From: Clostridia bacterium
GTDB lineage: Bacteria > Bacillota > Clostridia > Christensenellales > UBA1242
DNA length: 9,590 bases
Reading direction: 5' to 3'
NCBI GenBank assembly: GCA_017650795.1
Contig: JAGCEE010000210.1
Location: forward strand, 1 to 9,590
Shown: piece by piece, positions 5,152 through 9,590 of the stretch
Layout of the letters: every line of letters begins with the position of its first letter
Numbering within the stretch: the first letter of the stretch is position 1
Notes under the pieces: generated by a model
Database searches by the model: none
What the model saw: only the letters and a program-made list of their open reading frames with translations
Told to the model about the DNA's origin: nothing
Program-made: the position numbers and the translations under genes

Positions 5152-5369
5152 TATTTTTTCTCCTTTGATTGTTTCCATTGTTCAAGAATATTGTCAAATT
5201 CTTTATCATTTTTCAAATAGTGACGATTGGTTTTAACTACACAATTCAACTTATTATTTGTAGCAGCATATGTAATGTAAAGTCCGAGACTTGGAGTATA
5301 TTCCAAATTCAAGATAGTATCACTATCATAAGCGGCTGTTCCAACATTTGTTTTAAATACAATAATCAT
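5151..5369 (-). CDS. Hypothetical protein, 72 aa
   Basis: A small soluble protein with a beta-rich N-terminal part (MIIVFKTNVGTAAYD, LGLYITYAATNN) and a charged helical C-terminus ending KEKK. GAGGA lies 4 nt before the ATG, which overlaps the preceding stop by one base. It sits between the tandem KFEA-family proteins and the TGKFQVQ membrane protein. No family recognised. Confidence 0.8.
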   Translation of the reverse strand: MIIVFKTNVGTAAYDSDTILNLEYTPSLGLYITYAATNNKLNCVVKTNRHYLKNDKEFDNILEQWKQSKEKK

Positions 5370-5587
5370 TATTCCTCCACTTCAATTTCTTCAATCTTGT
5401 AATCAGATTCCGTAGAATCTTTTTGTGCTTTCATTCTAGCAAGCCATACTTCTGCATCAGCATTTGTTACAAAGGGTTTTGCTTCAAACTTATTCTTTGT
5501 ATCATAATAAGGAATATGACCTTTCTTGACCGCATAATACATACGGTCTTTACCATTCTTGATATAACTTATAACAAATCTTTTCAT
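5369..5587 (-). CDS. KFEA-family small protein, 72 aa, tandem paralogue of next upstream gene
   Basis: The layout is FVISYIKNGKDRMYYAVKKG, then NKFEAKPF, a helix (NADAEVWLARMKAQK), and an acidic end DYKIEEIEVEE. It aligns along its whole length with the protein at 5587-5853 (SYK..G...YFAQIKKG, DKFEARRY, DFEIHEIEI), so the two are tandem duplicates that have diverged strongly. The start overlaps the previous stop by one base, and AAAGG lies 8-9 nt upstream. The function is unknown; the beta-beta-KFEA-helix-beta order suggests a small alpha/beta domain. Confidence 0.83.
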   Translation of the reverse strand: MKRFVISYIKNGKDRMYYAVKKGHIPYYDTKNKFEAKPFVTNADAEVWLARMKAQKDSTESDYKIEEIEVEE

Positions 5588-5853
5588 TACGGTACCTTTG
5601 TTACTTTGTTTTCATTAATAGTAATTTCAATTTCGTGAATTTCAAAGTCAGTAAAATGACCAGGTATATTATGCCTAACCATATCCCTCTTTTTAAGATT
5701 GATAAGTTTCATAGCCTTTTCATAAGTTTCATATCGTCTGGCTTCAAACTTATCTTCGGTTTGGTCAACCACAATACTGCCTTTCTTAATTTGTGCAAAA
5801 TACACAAACCAACCACCAACTTTATAACTTACAATGTAAAAAGTTTTCTTCAT
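5587..5853 (-). CDS. KFEA-family small protein, 88 aa, tandem paralogue of next downstream gene
   Basis: It has two N-terminal strands (FYIVSYKVGGWFVYFAQIKKG), DKFEARRYETYEKAM leading into a basic helix (KLINLKKRDMVRH), and a strand DFEIHEIEITINE. It is 16 residues longer than its partner at 5369-5587, mainly in the helix-to-strand linker and the C-terminal tail. AAGGA lies 8 nt before the ATG and the gene upstream ends 3 nt away. No membrane span or signal. Family not recognised beyond the local pair. Confidence 0.84.
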   Translation of the reverse strand: MKKTFYIVSYKVGGWFVYFAQIKKGSIVVDQTEDKFEARRYETYEKAMKLINLKKRDMVRHNIPGHFTDFEIHEIEITINENKVTKVP

Positions 5854-5856
5854 AAA

Positions 5857-6135
5857 TTATCCTTTTGAAAATTCTTTACTCCAAGCAGTAATATATTCTT
5901 GATATATTTCTTCAGGGGGTAAATGATTATAAGTTTTTACCGTAGTTTCAATGTTCAAATGAAAACTTGTAGAAACAGCCTTTTCAAAAGCCAAAAGGGA
6001 CTTCATCTTTTCGTACATTTCTTCATTCGTATCATTTGATTCAATTACAATAGTCTTATACTTAGACTTGTTCTTGATTTCTTCGTTTACATCGTGGGTC
6101 TTTGTAGTAATGTAATGAACATAAGTTGCTGCCAT
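5857..6135 (-). CDS. Hypothetical protein, 92 aa
   Basis: The start MAATYVHYIT has GGAG 7 nt upstream, and that site overlaps the TAG stop of the upstream gene (TAGGAG). The protein alternates a strand (YKTIVIES), an acidic helix (NDTNEEMYEKMKSLLAFEKAV), a strand (FHLNIETTVKTY) and a C-terminal helix (PPEEIYQEYITAWSKEF), consistent with a small alpha/beta fold in the cytoplasm. No family is recognised. Confidence 0.83.
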   Translation of the reverse strand: MAATYVHYITTKTHDVNEEIKNKSKYKTIVIESNDTNEEMYEKMKSLLAFEKAVSTSFHLNIETTVKTYNHLPPEEIYQEYITAWSKEFSKG

Positions 6136-6144
6136 AGTTATCTC

Positions 6145-6354
6145 CTAAATGAAAAGGTTAAAAACAAAGCCAAAGAAACTATCAAGCCAATCTCTTACAT
6201 ACAATGCAAAAGGTATTGCAGCTAAAAGAATAATAATTTCCAATAAAATAACAAAAATACCATCTGACCAAGAGAACAATCCACTAATGGTTTTGTCTGC
6301 TGTGTCAAATGCTTCATTGAACACATCTTCTACTGATTGTGGTTTGTTAGTCAT
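6145..6354 (-). CDS. Small membrane protein, 69 aa
   Basis: I place the start at the ATG at 6354 (MTNKPQSVED), 1 nt after the previous stop, with GGAG 6 nt upstream; a TTG at 6366 further upstream overlaps the previous gene. An acidic, partly helical N-terminus of about 30 residues precedes a strong hydrophobic span (IFVILLEIIILLAAIPFALYV, about 33-53), then RDWLDS and a second hydrophobic C-terminal stretch (FFGFVFNLFI). It could cross the membrane once or twice. Size and topology would be possible for a holin-like protein, but no endolysin is nearby, so I do not assign this. It is adjacent to another small membrane protein gene (6356-6622). Confidence 0.82.
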   Translation of the reverse strand: MTNKPQSVEDVFNEAFDTADKTISGLFSWSDGIFVILLEIIILLAAIPFALYVRDWLDSFFGFVFNLFI

Positions 6355-6355
6355 T

Positions 6356-6622
6356 CTATACTCCAATGAAAGTTTTAAATTGTTCCCAATAAGCTTCTAC
6401 ATCCAGTGTCCCATTGAAAGAACAAGTCCATTCAATAAAGTCTGGTAACTTGTTTACAATTGGTGATATAAGCCATACAAACAAGAACATAAGAGTGATT
6501 CCAATTACTGCTTCTACAAACAAAGTATTTTCAGCTTTGCGAATTTCCTCTTCTGTCATACCATTCTTTCTAGCATTTTCTTCTGCATTGTGTAAAAGGT
6601 TTCCCATAATCGCTGGATGCAT
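6356..6622 (-). CDS. Small membrane protein, 88 aa
   Basis: A charged helical N-terminal part (NAEENARKNGMTEEEIRKAE) is followed by one transmembrane span (about 35-54, ending LISPIV) and a C-terminal domain of about 30 residues (WTCSFNGTLDVEAYWEQF). AAGGAG lies 8 nt before the ATG and overlaps the stop of the preceding gene. With the next gene it forms a pair of short membrane proteins separated by 1 nt, suggesting they may act together. No family recognised. Confidence 0.83.
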   Translation of the reverse strand: MHPAIMGNLLHNAEENARKNGMTEEEIRKAENTLFVEAVIGITLMFLFVWLISPIVNKLPDFIEWTCSFNGTLDVEAYWEQFKTFIGV

Positions 6623-6633
6623 AAGTTATCTCC

Positions 6634-7032
6634 TTAAAGTGAAATGTTCAAAGTTCCCTTCAACGGGCTTACTTCAATTCCGTTATCCCTAAAGGTCAAC
6701 ATCAAAAGATATTCCATATCTTTCTTGTCAATCTTACAACGGTTATTCGCACAAAATTCATCTACTACCGCATTGTAGTAATTGTAATCAATGTTGTATT
6801 TCTTGGTAATGTTACAATCCTTATCGGTAACAATCGTAGTAGAAACAATCTTGCGGCGTTCACCAAAGCCATTCAAGAAAATCTTGGGAGTAAATTCGTT
6901 TTCAGTGAACTTATTCACAATCTTTTCCTGTAGCCAATCCTTGAGCAACTTAATACGGCCTTGGGTAAACTTAATTCGGACTTCATCTTCAACTTTCTTG
7001 TCTGAAGGTAAGTAGAAAAATTGTGAGGTCAT
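6634..7032 (-). CDS. Hypothetical protein, 132 aa
   Basis: This is a soluble protein with a basic helical N-terminal region (RIKFTQGRIKLLKDWLQEKIV), a beta-rich middle (KIVSTTIVTDKDCNITKKYNI) and a C-terminal helix (KKDMEYLLMLTF). Its three cysteines do not form a recognisable zinc site. The start overlaps the previous stop (TAATG) and AAGGAG lies 9-10 nt upstream. Its place as second gene after a promoter suggests expression together with the 218-aa protein. Function unknown. Confidence 0.86.
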   Translation of the reverse strand: MTSQFFYLPSDKKVEDEVRIKFTQGRIKLLKDWLQEKIVNKFTENEFTPKIFLNGFGERRKIVSTTIVTDKDCNITKKYNIDYNYYNAVVDEFCANNRCKIDKKDMEYLLMLTFRDNGIEVSPLKGTLNISL

Positions 7033-7688
7033 TAGTGATTCTCCTTATTGCGAAGGGTTTCATAAATTTCATTAGTCTTTGCGTTGAGCTTTGCCTTATC
7101 CAAAGTCTTATAAGTAAAGCCCTTCTTATATTCTTCATCAATGTAATTGCTTACAAGGTTAGAATGTTCATCCCAATCCTTAGTGTTCAAGTGCTTGTAC
7201 ATTGTATTGGGCTTTACAATGCTAGTAAAGTAAGAGTAAGAACCTTCCAACCAATAGACTTCACCAAAAGTAACCGTATGGGTGATTCGTACAATCTTAC
7301 CCAAAGCATAAACATCATCTACCTTGGGAATACCATTTGTTGCCATAACCAAGTCACCAACCTTGGGCTGTTCTACCATTTGAGGATAGTATTCAATTTC
7401 ATCCTTATTGGCTTCGTAGTATTTCTTGAAAATTCGTTCAGCAACTACCTTATAATCTTCTTTCTTTGCCCAAGATTCCTTGAGTTCATCACGATATTCA
7501 TCGGTAATGTTACAAGCAACCGTTTCTCGGTCAAAGTCCCGAGCCAACTTGAGCATATCGTGGCAAGTTTCTGTGATTGCCCAATCGTAATCACTAAAAC
7601 TCTTCATATTTTCTTCAAAGGTCTTATCTTTGCTAGACTTAATAGCAACCGGACCCGGAACATCACATTCAAAAGCTTCAAATGACAT
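7032..7688 (-). CDS. Hypothetical protein with possible SH3-like segment, first gene of operon B, 218 aa
   Basis: The start at 7688 (MSFEAFECDV) is fixed by AAGAGAGGTAACT directly upstream and by the promoter at 7720-7748; a further in-frame ATG at 7736 lies upstream of the expected transcription start and cannot be used from this promoter. The N-terminal 100 residues look helical and acidic. Residues 109-150 (KVGDLVMATNG, LGKIVRITH, EVYWLEG) have the VGD..V....G.V..I rhythm of SH3-like barrels. The C-terminus is helical and charged (TYKTLDKAKLNAKTNEIYETL). No enzymatic motif is seen. Confidence 0.88.
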   Translation of the reverse strand: MSFEAFECDVPGPVAIKSSKDKTFEENMKSFSDYDWAITETCHDMLKLARDFDRETVACNITDEYRDELKESWAKKEDYKVVAERIFKKYYEANKDEIEYYPQMVEQPKVGDLVMATNGIPKVDDVYALGKIVRITHTVTFGEVYWLEGSYSYFTSIVKPNTMYKHLNTKDWDEHSNLVSNYIDEEYKKGFTYKTLDKAKLNAKTNEIYETLRNKENH

Positions 7689-7719
7689 AGTTACCTCTCT
7701 TTTTTGAATTTCTAAGTTT

Positions 7720-7748
7720 AATATAGAAAATATCACCTAAGTTGTCAA
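7720..7748 (-). promoter_or_regulatory. Sigma70-like promoter of operon B
   Basis: On the minus strand TTGACA (7748-7743) and TATATT (7725-7720) are 17 bp apart, followed by AA; transcription should begin near 7713. The -35 forms most of the loop of the hairpin at 7731-7757. This is the only promoter I can see for the 13 genes down to 2252, including rtcB. Confidence 0.87.
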
Positions 7749-7757
7749 TAGGTGATA
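7727..7757 (-). terminator. Terminator-like hairpin after operon A, overlapping the operon B promoter
   Basis: In the minus-strand transcript arms 7757-7749 and 7739-7731 pair perfectly over 9 bp (TATCACCTA with TAGGTGATA) around a 9-nt loop containing the -35 hexamer, followed by UUUUC. The stem has four G:C pairs. Sequence is unrelated to the hairpins at 2206 and 9329 although the position relative to the -10 is the same. Confidence 0.68.
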
Positions 7758-7767
7758 AGTAAAAAAA

Positions 7768-7784
7768 TGTAAAATAATGTTTAC
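7768..7784 (-). promoter_or_regulatory. 17-bp palindromic element upstream of operon B promoter
   Basis: The minus strand reads GTAAACATTATTTTACA, a perfect GTAAA-N6-TTTAC inverted repeat, immediately after the stop codon of the 144-aa gene and 19 bp from the -35. Candidate regulator site. Confidence 0.6.
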
Positions 7785-8219
7785 TTAATCTTTACTAAAG
7801 TTAATCCAAAAGGTGTCCCAAAATTTCTTGTCAGGCTTGATTGTAATTAAGGTATAAACAAATATTACCCAAGTATAGATAATGGCTACAAACACAAGAA
7901 AAGCAATTATACCCCAAATAATCAAACCTAATCCAGCCATAAAGTTAGCAAATTCGTGTTCCTTTTCCCAGGGTATTTCCTTTGTCTTTGAATAGCAATT
8001 ACCATCCACAATATACACCTGCATTCCATTACGAACCACTGAATGAACACTTGTGGTCGGTGGGCTATGCTTGTGCCAATGTTCTACTGAAAAGGTTTCA
8101 ATACAAGTTCCCTTTGCCAATCTATTTTCGTCTGATGTTACATTGTATTGAACAACAATCATATTAATCAGCAAAAGAAGAAAAGGTAGAATGATTAGGA
8201 AAATTCCGAGTTTCTTCAT
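7785..8219 (-). CDS. Membrane protein with two hydrophobic regions and an external loop, 144 aa
   Basis: One hydrophobic segment covers residues 5-24 and a second long one about 93-125, which may be one span or a tight hairpin. The loop between them (about 25-90) contains Cys39 and Cys75, a His-rich stretch (EHWHKHSPP), and ends with charged WEKEHEF. If the N-terminus is inside, as Lys-Lys suggests, the loop is extracytoplasmic and the cysteines could form a disulfide. The start overlaps the previous stop (TAATG), with GGAGG 7-8 nt upstream. It is the last gene of operon A. No family recognised; the CxE...NG.C(Y/W) pattern recurs in the next upstream gene. Confidence 0.87.
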   Translation of the reverse strand: MKKLGIFLIILPFLLLLINMIVVQYNVTSDENRLAKGTCIETFSVEHWHKHSPPTTSVHSVVRNGMQVYIVDGNCYSKTKEIPWEKEHEFANFMAGLGLIIWGIIAFLVFVAIIYTWVIFVYTLITIKPDKKFWDTFWINFSKD

Positions 8220-8668
8220 TAGTTAGCCTCCTTTACGATTTCACCAAGACCATTCTTGACCGGTGCATAGTTGTTCCATTTACATTCATACTTGTAAATA
8301 ACATCATTATTCTTTGTCATAGTATCAACTAGATTAAATTTACCAAGTTTCTCAGGTAGTGTAACCTTGTTTGAACAAGTGAACCAAACTAATGTAGTCT
8401 TATCGTAAACACTTCCCGTATAATCATAAGAATCATACCAACAACTACCATTGTTAAGTTTCAAGTCAATGACAGCTTGAATAGTTGTTGTGTGTTCACA
8501 TTGTTCTGGTCTAAGGATTTCCTTTGTTTCCTTTTGGTGTTCAATGTATTCCTGTTTAACCTTTTCACGGGTTTCTACAGCATCCTTATAATCATTGTAC
8601 CAAAGAATACCACCACCAATGAAAACAATAGCAATAATCGCAAAAATAATTTTATCAATCTTCGTCAT
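8219..8668 (-). CDS. Membrane-anchored cysteine-rich protein, 149 aa
   Basis: A single N-terminal span (about 7-23, IIFAIIAIVFIGGGILW) is followed by a charged helical stalk (about 27-52, rich in Glu, Lys and Gln) and a domain with four cysteines (57, 76, 98, 129). The even number and spacing suit two disulfides in an extracytoplasmic domain. GGGG lies 6 nt before the ATG; the upstream gene stops 2 nt away. CEHTTT...NNGSCWY resembles CIETFS...VDGNCYS of the next gene, hinting at related ectodomains. Function unknown; anchored surface proteins of this size are often host-takeover or exclusion factors in phages, which is inference only. Confidence 0.87.
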   Translation of the reverse strand: MTKIDKIIFAIIAIVFIGGGILWYNDYKDAVETREKVKQEYIEHQKETKEILRPEQCEHTTTIQAVIDLKLNNGSCWYDSYDYTGSVYDKTTLVWFTCSNKVTLPEKLGKFNLVDTMTKNNDVIYKYECKWNNYAPVKNGLGEIVKEAN

Positions 8669-8670
8669 AA

Positions 8671-8931
8671 TTACCCCTTGTTAAAGTCTTCATTTGTTTT
8701 AATTGTGATTCGGTGCATTTCATCAAACTTCTTTGCCATTTCCTTGCCGACCCAAGGTTCAACGGTGTTCTTAACAATGCTTTGGTCAAGAACCGGTTTA
8801 CGAATAGGCTTTCCACCAAAAGTACCAAGCCAAAAGTTGATGAGGTCTTCGTTTTCCTTATCTCGCTTTTCCTGTTGCTTTTCAAGGTAAATTTCGTGTG
8901 CGAGGTTTTCCATAGTAGTTCTACAAGACAT
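8671..8931 (-). CDS. Small charged protein, 86 aa
   Basis: A helical, strongly charged N-terminal region (YLEKQQEKRDKENEDLINFW, about 15-34) is followed by FGGKPIRKP and a C-terminal helix with many Lys and Glu. I choose the ATG at 8931, which overlaps the previous stop by one base and has GGAG 9 nt upstream; a second ATG seven codons later has no better site. No membrane span. It does not look like the missing C-terminal half of the AAA-like protein upstream. Family unknown. Confidence 0.82.
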   Translation of the reverse strand: MSCRTTMENLAHEIYLEKQQEKRDKENEDLINFWLGTFGGKPIRKPVLDQSIVKNTVEPWVGKEMAKKFDEMHRITIKTNEDFNKG

Positions 8932-9275
8932 TAGTTGTTCTCCCCATTGGTAAAGGTTTCACCGGTAATTCCATTGATAGAAATTTCATCAAGGAATATT
9001 ACAACATTCTTGTCACCCTTGGCAGCAAAGAAAGCATTAGTATCAAATTCTACCTTCTTTTCCTTTTCATCAATTTCTGGAAGACCTTCAATCACATCCC
9101 CAAAATCACTCAAATCAGGAAGTTTATATTCCTTAACAGGCAATCCCAATTCCTTAGCAATTTCACGAATGATTGGAGTCTTAGGAGTCGGCTTCTTCTT
9201 GCTAACGAACATATTACCCTTGAAACCGTTTTCCGGCATCTTAGCAACTTCTTCTTTAAACTTTTTAATATCCAT
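8931..9275 (-). CDS. Short protein resembling a truncated MoxR-type AAA+ ATPase core, 114 aa
   Basis: The sequence follows the order of a MoxR-like AAA+ core: a position where the P-loop should be (about 26-34, KKKPTPKTP), then a helix IIREIAKELGLPVKEYKL, the LSDFGDVIEGLPEID segment, and a Walker B-like strand VVIFLDE (91-97). The P-loop is degenerate, with PKT where GKT or GKS is expected and no preceding glycines. The protein stops about 17 residues after Walker B, so sensor 1, the arginine finger and sensor 2 are all absent. ATP hydrolysis is therefore unlikely. The start at 9275 is firm (AAGAGGTAACATT upstream, own promoter), so this is an intact short gene, not an assembly fragment. It may be a domesticated remnant or dominant-negative partner; the homology is from recall of the family pattern. 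Confidence 0.8.
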   Translation of the reverse strand: MDIKKFKEEVAKMPENGFKGNMFVSKKKPTPKTPIIREIAKELGLPVKEYKLPDLSDFGDVIEGLPEIDEKEKKVEFDTNAFFAAKGDKNVVIFLDEISINGITGETFTNGENN

Positions 9276-9319
9276 AATGTTACCTCTTGTTAATTGTTGT
9301 TTTGTTGATTACATAAGTT

Positions 9320-9348
9320 AATATAGAAAAACCATTGGCATTTGTCAA
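9320..9348 (-). promoter_or_regulatory. Sigma70-like promoter of operon A
   Basis: On the minus strand TTGACA (9348-9343) and TATATT (9325-9320) are 17 bp apart, followed by AA; the start of transcription should be near 9313. The leader of about 38 nt is CAA-rich and ends AAGAGGTAACATT before the ATG at 9275. The -35 overlaps the left arm of the hairpin at 9329-9354. Confidence 0.86.
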
Positions 9349-9354
9349 TGGTTT
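9327..9354 (-). terminator. Terminator-like hairpin overlapping the operon A promoter
   Basis: In the minus-strand transcript arms 9354-9346 and 9337-9329 pair perfectly over 9 bp (AAACCATTG with CAATGGTTT) around an 8-nt loop, and the final UUU extends by two more U before C. Three G:C pairs only, so a weak terminator. It follows the partial gene at the right edge by about 26 nt. Confidence 0.65.
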
Positions 9355-9367
9355 AAACTTAATTTTA

Positions 9368-9384
9368 TGTAAAAATTTGTTTAC
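9368..9384 (-). promoter_or_regulatory. 17-bp palindromic element upstream of operon A promoter
   Basis: The minus strand reads GTAAACAAATTTTTACA, a perfect GTAAA-N6-TTTAC inverted repeat that supplies the stop codon of the partial upstream gene (G-TAA-AC) and ends 19 bp from the -35. Confidence 0.6.
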
Positions 9385-9590
9385 TTACGATATTTTATGA
9401 TAACATCGTCGGAAATTTCCCACCTATTATCATCAATATAATTGTGTGAAAGCCAAAAGTCCAATTCTTCTGTTGTTTCACATATTAGTTCGGGAACAAA
9501 TTCATTCCATTGACCGTGATAGACATAAATTGTTACTTTACCATCATCACTCCATTCCGCATCAGTAGCACCATACAAATCTTGGTCATA
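9381..9590 (-). CDS. 3' part of a hypothetical gene cut by the right edge
   Basis: The frame is open to the window edge (YDQDLYGATDAEWSDDGKV...), so the true start lies outside; the TTG at 9578 is not convincing as a start. About 69 residues are visible: a beta-rich acidic segment (GKVTIYVYHGQWNEF), a TTEELDFWL helix and a basic end (IIKYRK). The TTEEL helix after a strand recalls the TLEEA element of other small proteins here. No family is recognised. The stop codon lies within the palindromic element 9368-9384. Confidence 0.8.
   Translation of the reverse strand, partial: YDQDLYGATDAEWSDDGKVTIYVYHGQWNEFVPELICETTEELDFWLSHNYIDDNRWEISDDVIIKYRK

Noticed and set aside
5151..5178. Starting the second TGKFQVQ protein at 5178 (METIKGEKI).
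   Set aside because: It would overlap the previous gene by 28 nt and has no ribosome site; the ATG at 5151 has AAAGGAG 6 nt upstream and the usual TAATG junction.
7023..7685. A 220-aa open frame on the plus strand opposite the 218-aa gene.
   Set aside because: It is antisense to a gene with a firm start, promoter and ribosome site, has no Shine-Dalgarno of its own, and its hydrophobic composition is what the complement of acidic and lysine-rich codons gives.
7688..7736. An N-terminal extension of the 218-aa protein to the ATG at 7736.
   Set aside because: That ATG lies between the -35 and -10 elements, upstream of the expected transcript start, while the ATG at 7688 has the standard leader and ribosome site.
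1..9590. tRNA genes, CRISPR repeats, insertion sequences or integration sites, especially tRNAs next to rtcB.
   Set aside because: There is no space for tRNAs between the packed genes, no regularly spaced repeats, no transposase-like frame and no terminal inverted repeats.

Overview
This window looks like part of a large, AT-rich tailed-phage genome, or a phage-like element. I infer this from tightly packed small genes on a single strand (the minus strand), 0-12 nt gaps or 1-nt stop/start overlaps, many orphan small membrane proteins, and one recognisable nucleic-acid enzyme, an RtcB-type RNA ligase. There are no phage structural genes, so this is best read as an accessory or early region. 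Ribosome binding sites are Shine-Dalgarno type and the promoters are sigma70-like (TTGACA-N17-TATATT), so the host uses ordinary sigma70/SD signals. The host cannot be named from this sequence. No tRNA, CRISPR array, IS element or integrase is visible, and no stretch over 300 bases lacks a gene.

Layout, in transcription order (right to left). (1) 9590-9381: the 3' end of a gene cut by the window edge. (2) Operon A, 9275-7785: a short protein resembling a truncated MoxR-type AAA+ core, a small soluble protein, and two membrane-anchored cysteine-containing proteins. (3) Operon B, 7688-2252: thirteen genes with no internal promoter that I can see. These are a 218-aa protein with a possible SH3-like segment, a 132-aa protein, two single-span membrane proteins, a 92-aa protein, tandem paralogues of 88 and 72 aa, a 72-aa protein, a TM-anchored TGKFQVQ-family protein, a lipoprotein, a 65-aa protein, RtcB, and a 282-aa protein coupled to RtcB. 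(4) Operon C, 2164-1639: two small proteins. (5) Operon D, 1556 to the left edge: a basic 107-aa protein, a secreted protein, a 60-aa protein, a second TGKFQVQ-family membrane protein, and a gene that seems to run off the window through a frameshift at an A7 tract.

The most striking signal is not a gene. The four operon boundaries at about 1600, 2220, 7740 and 9340 carry the same compact module: a 17-bp partly palindromic element (GTAAA-N6-TTTAC) at the 3' end of the upstream gene, a TTGACA-like -35, exactly 17 bp, TATATTAA, then a short leader with AAGAGGTAAC or AAGAGAGGTAAC before ATG. In three of the four, a terminator-like hairpin is built around the -35 hexamer with its U-rich run in the spacer, so one 30-bp stretch could both end the upstream transcript and start the next. 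The palindrome lies 19 bp from the -35 in those three and 9 bp in the fourth, a difference of about one helical turn. Hairpin arms differ in sequence between copies but still pair, which favours selection on structure.

How the genes cooperate is mostly unknown. RtcB would rejoin RNA with 2',3'-cyclic-phosphate and 5'-OH ends, as left by anticodon nucleases, and the coupled 282-aa gene is the best candidate partner. Roughly a third of the proteins have a membrane span or secretion signal, suggesting envelope-directed host takeover or exclusion functions, but none can be named.
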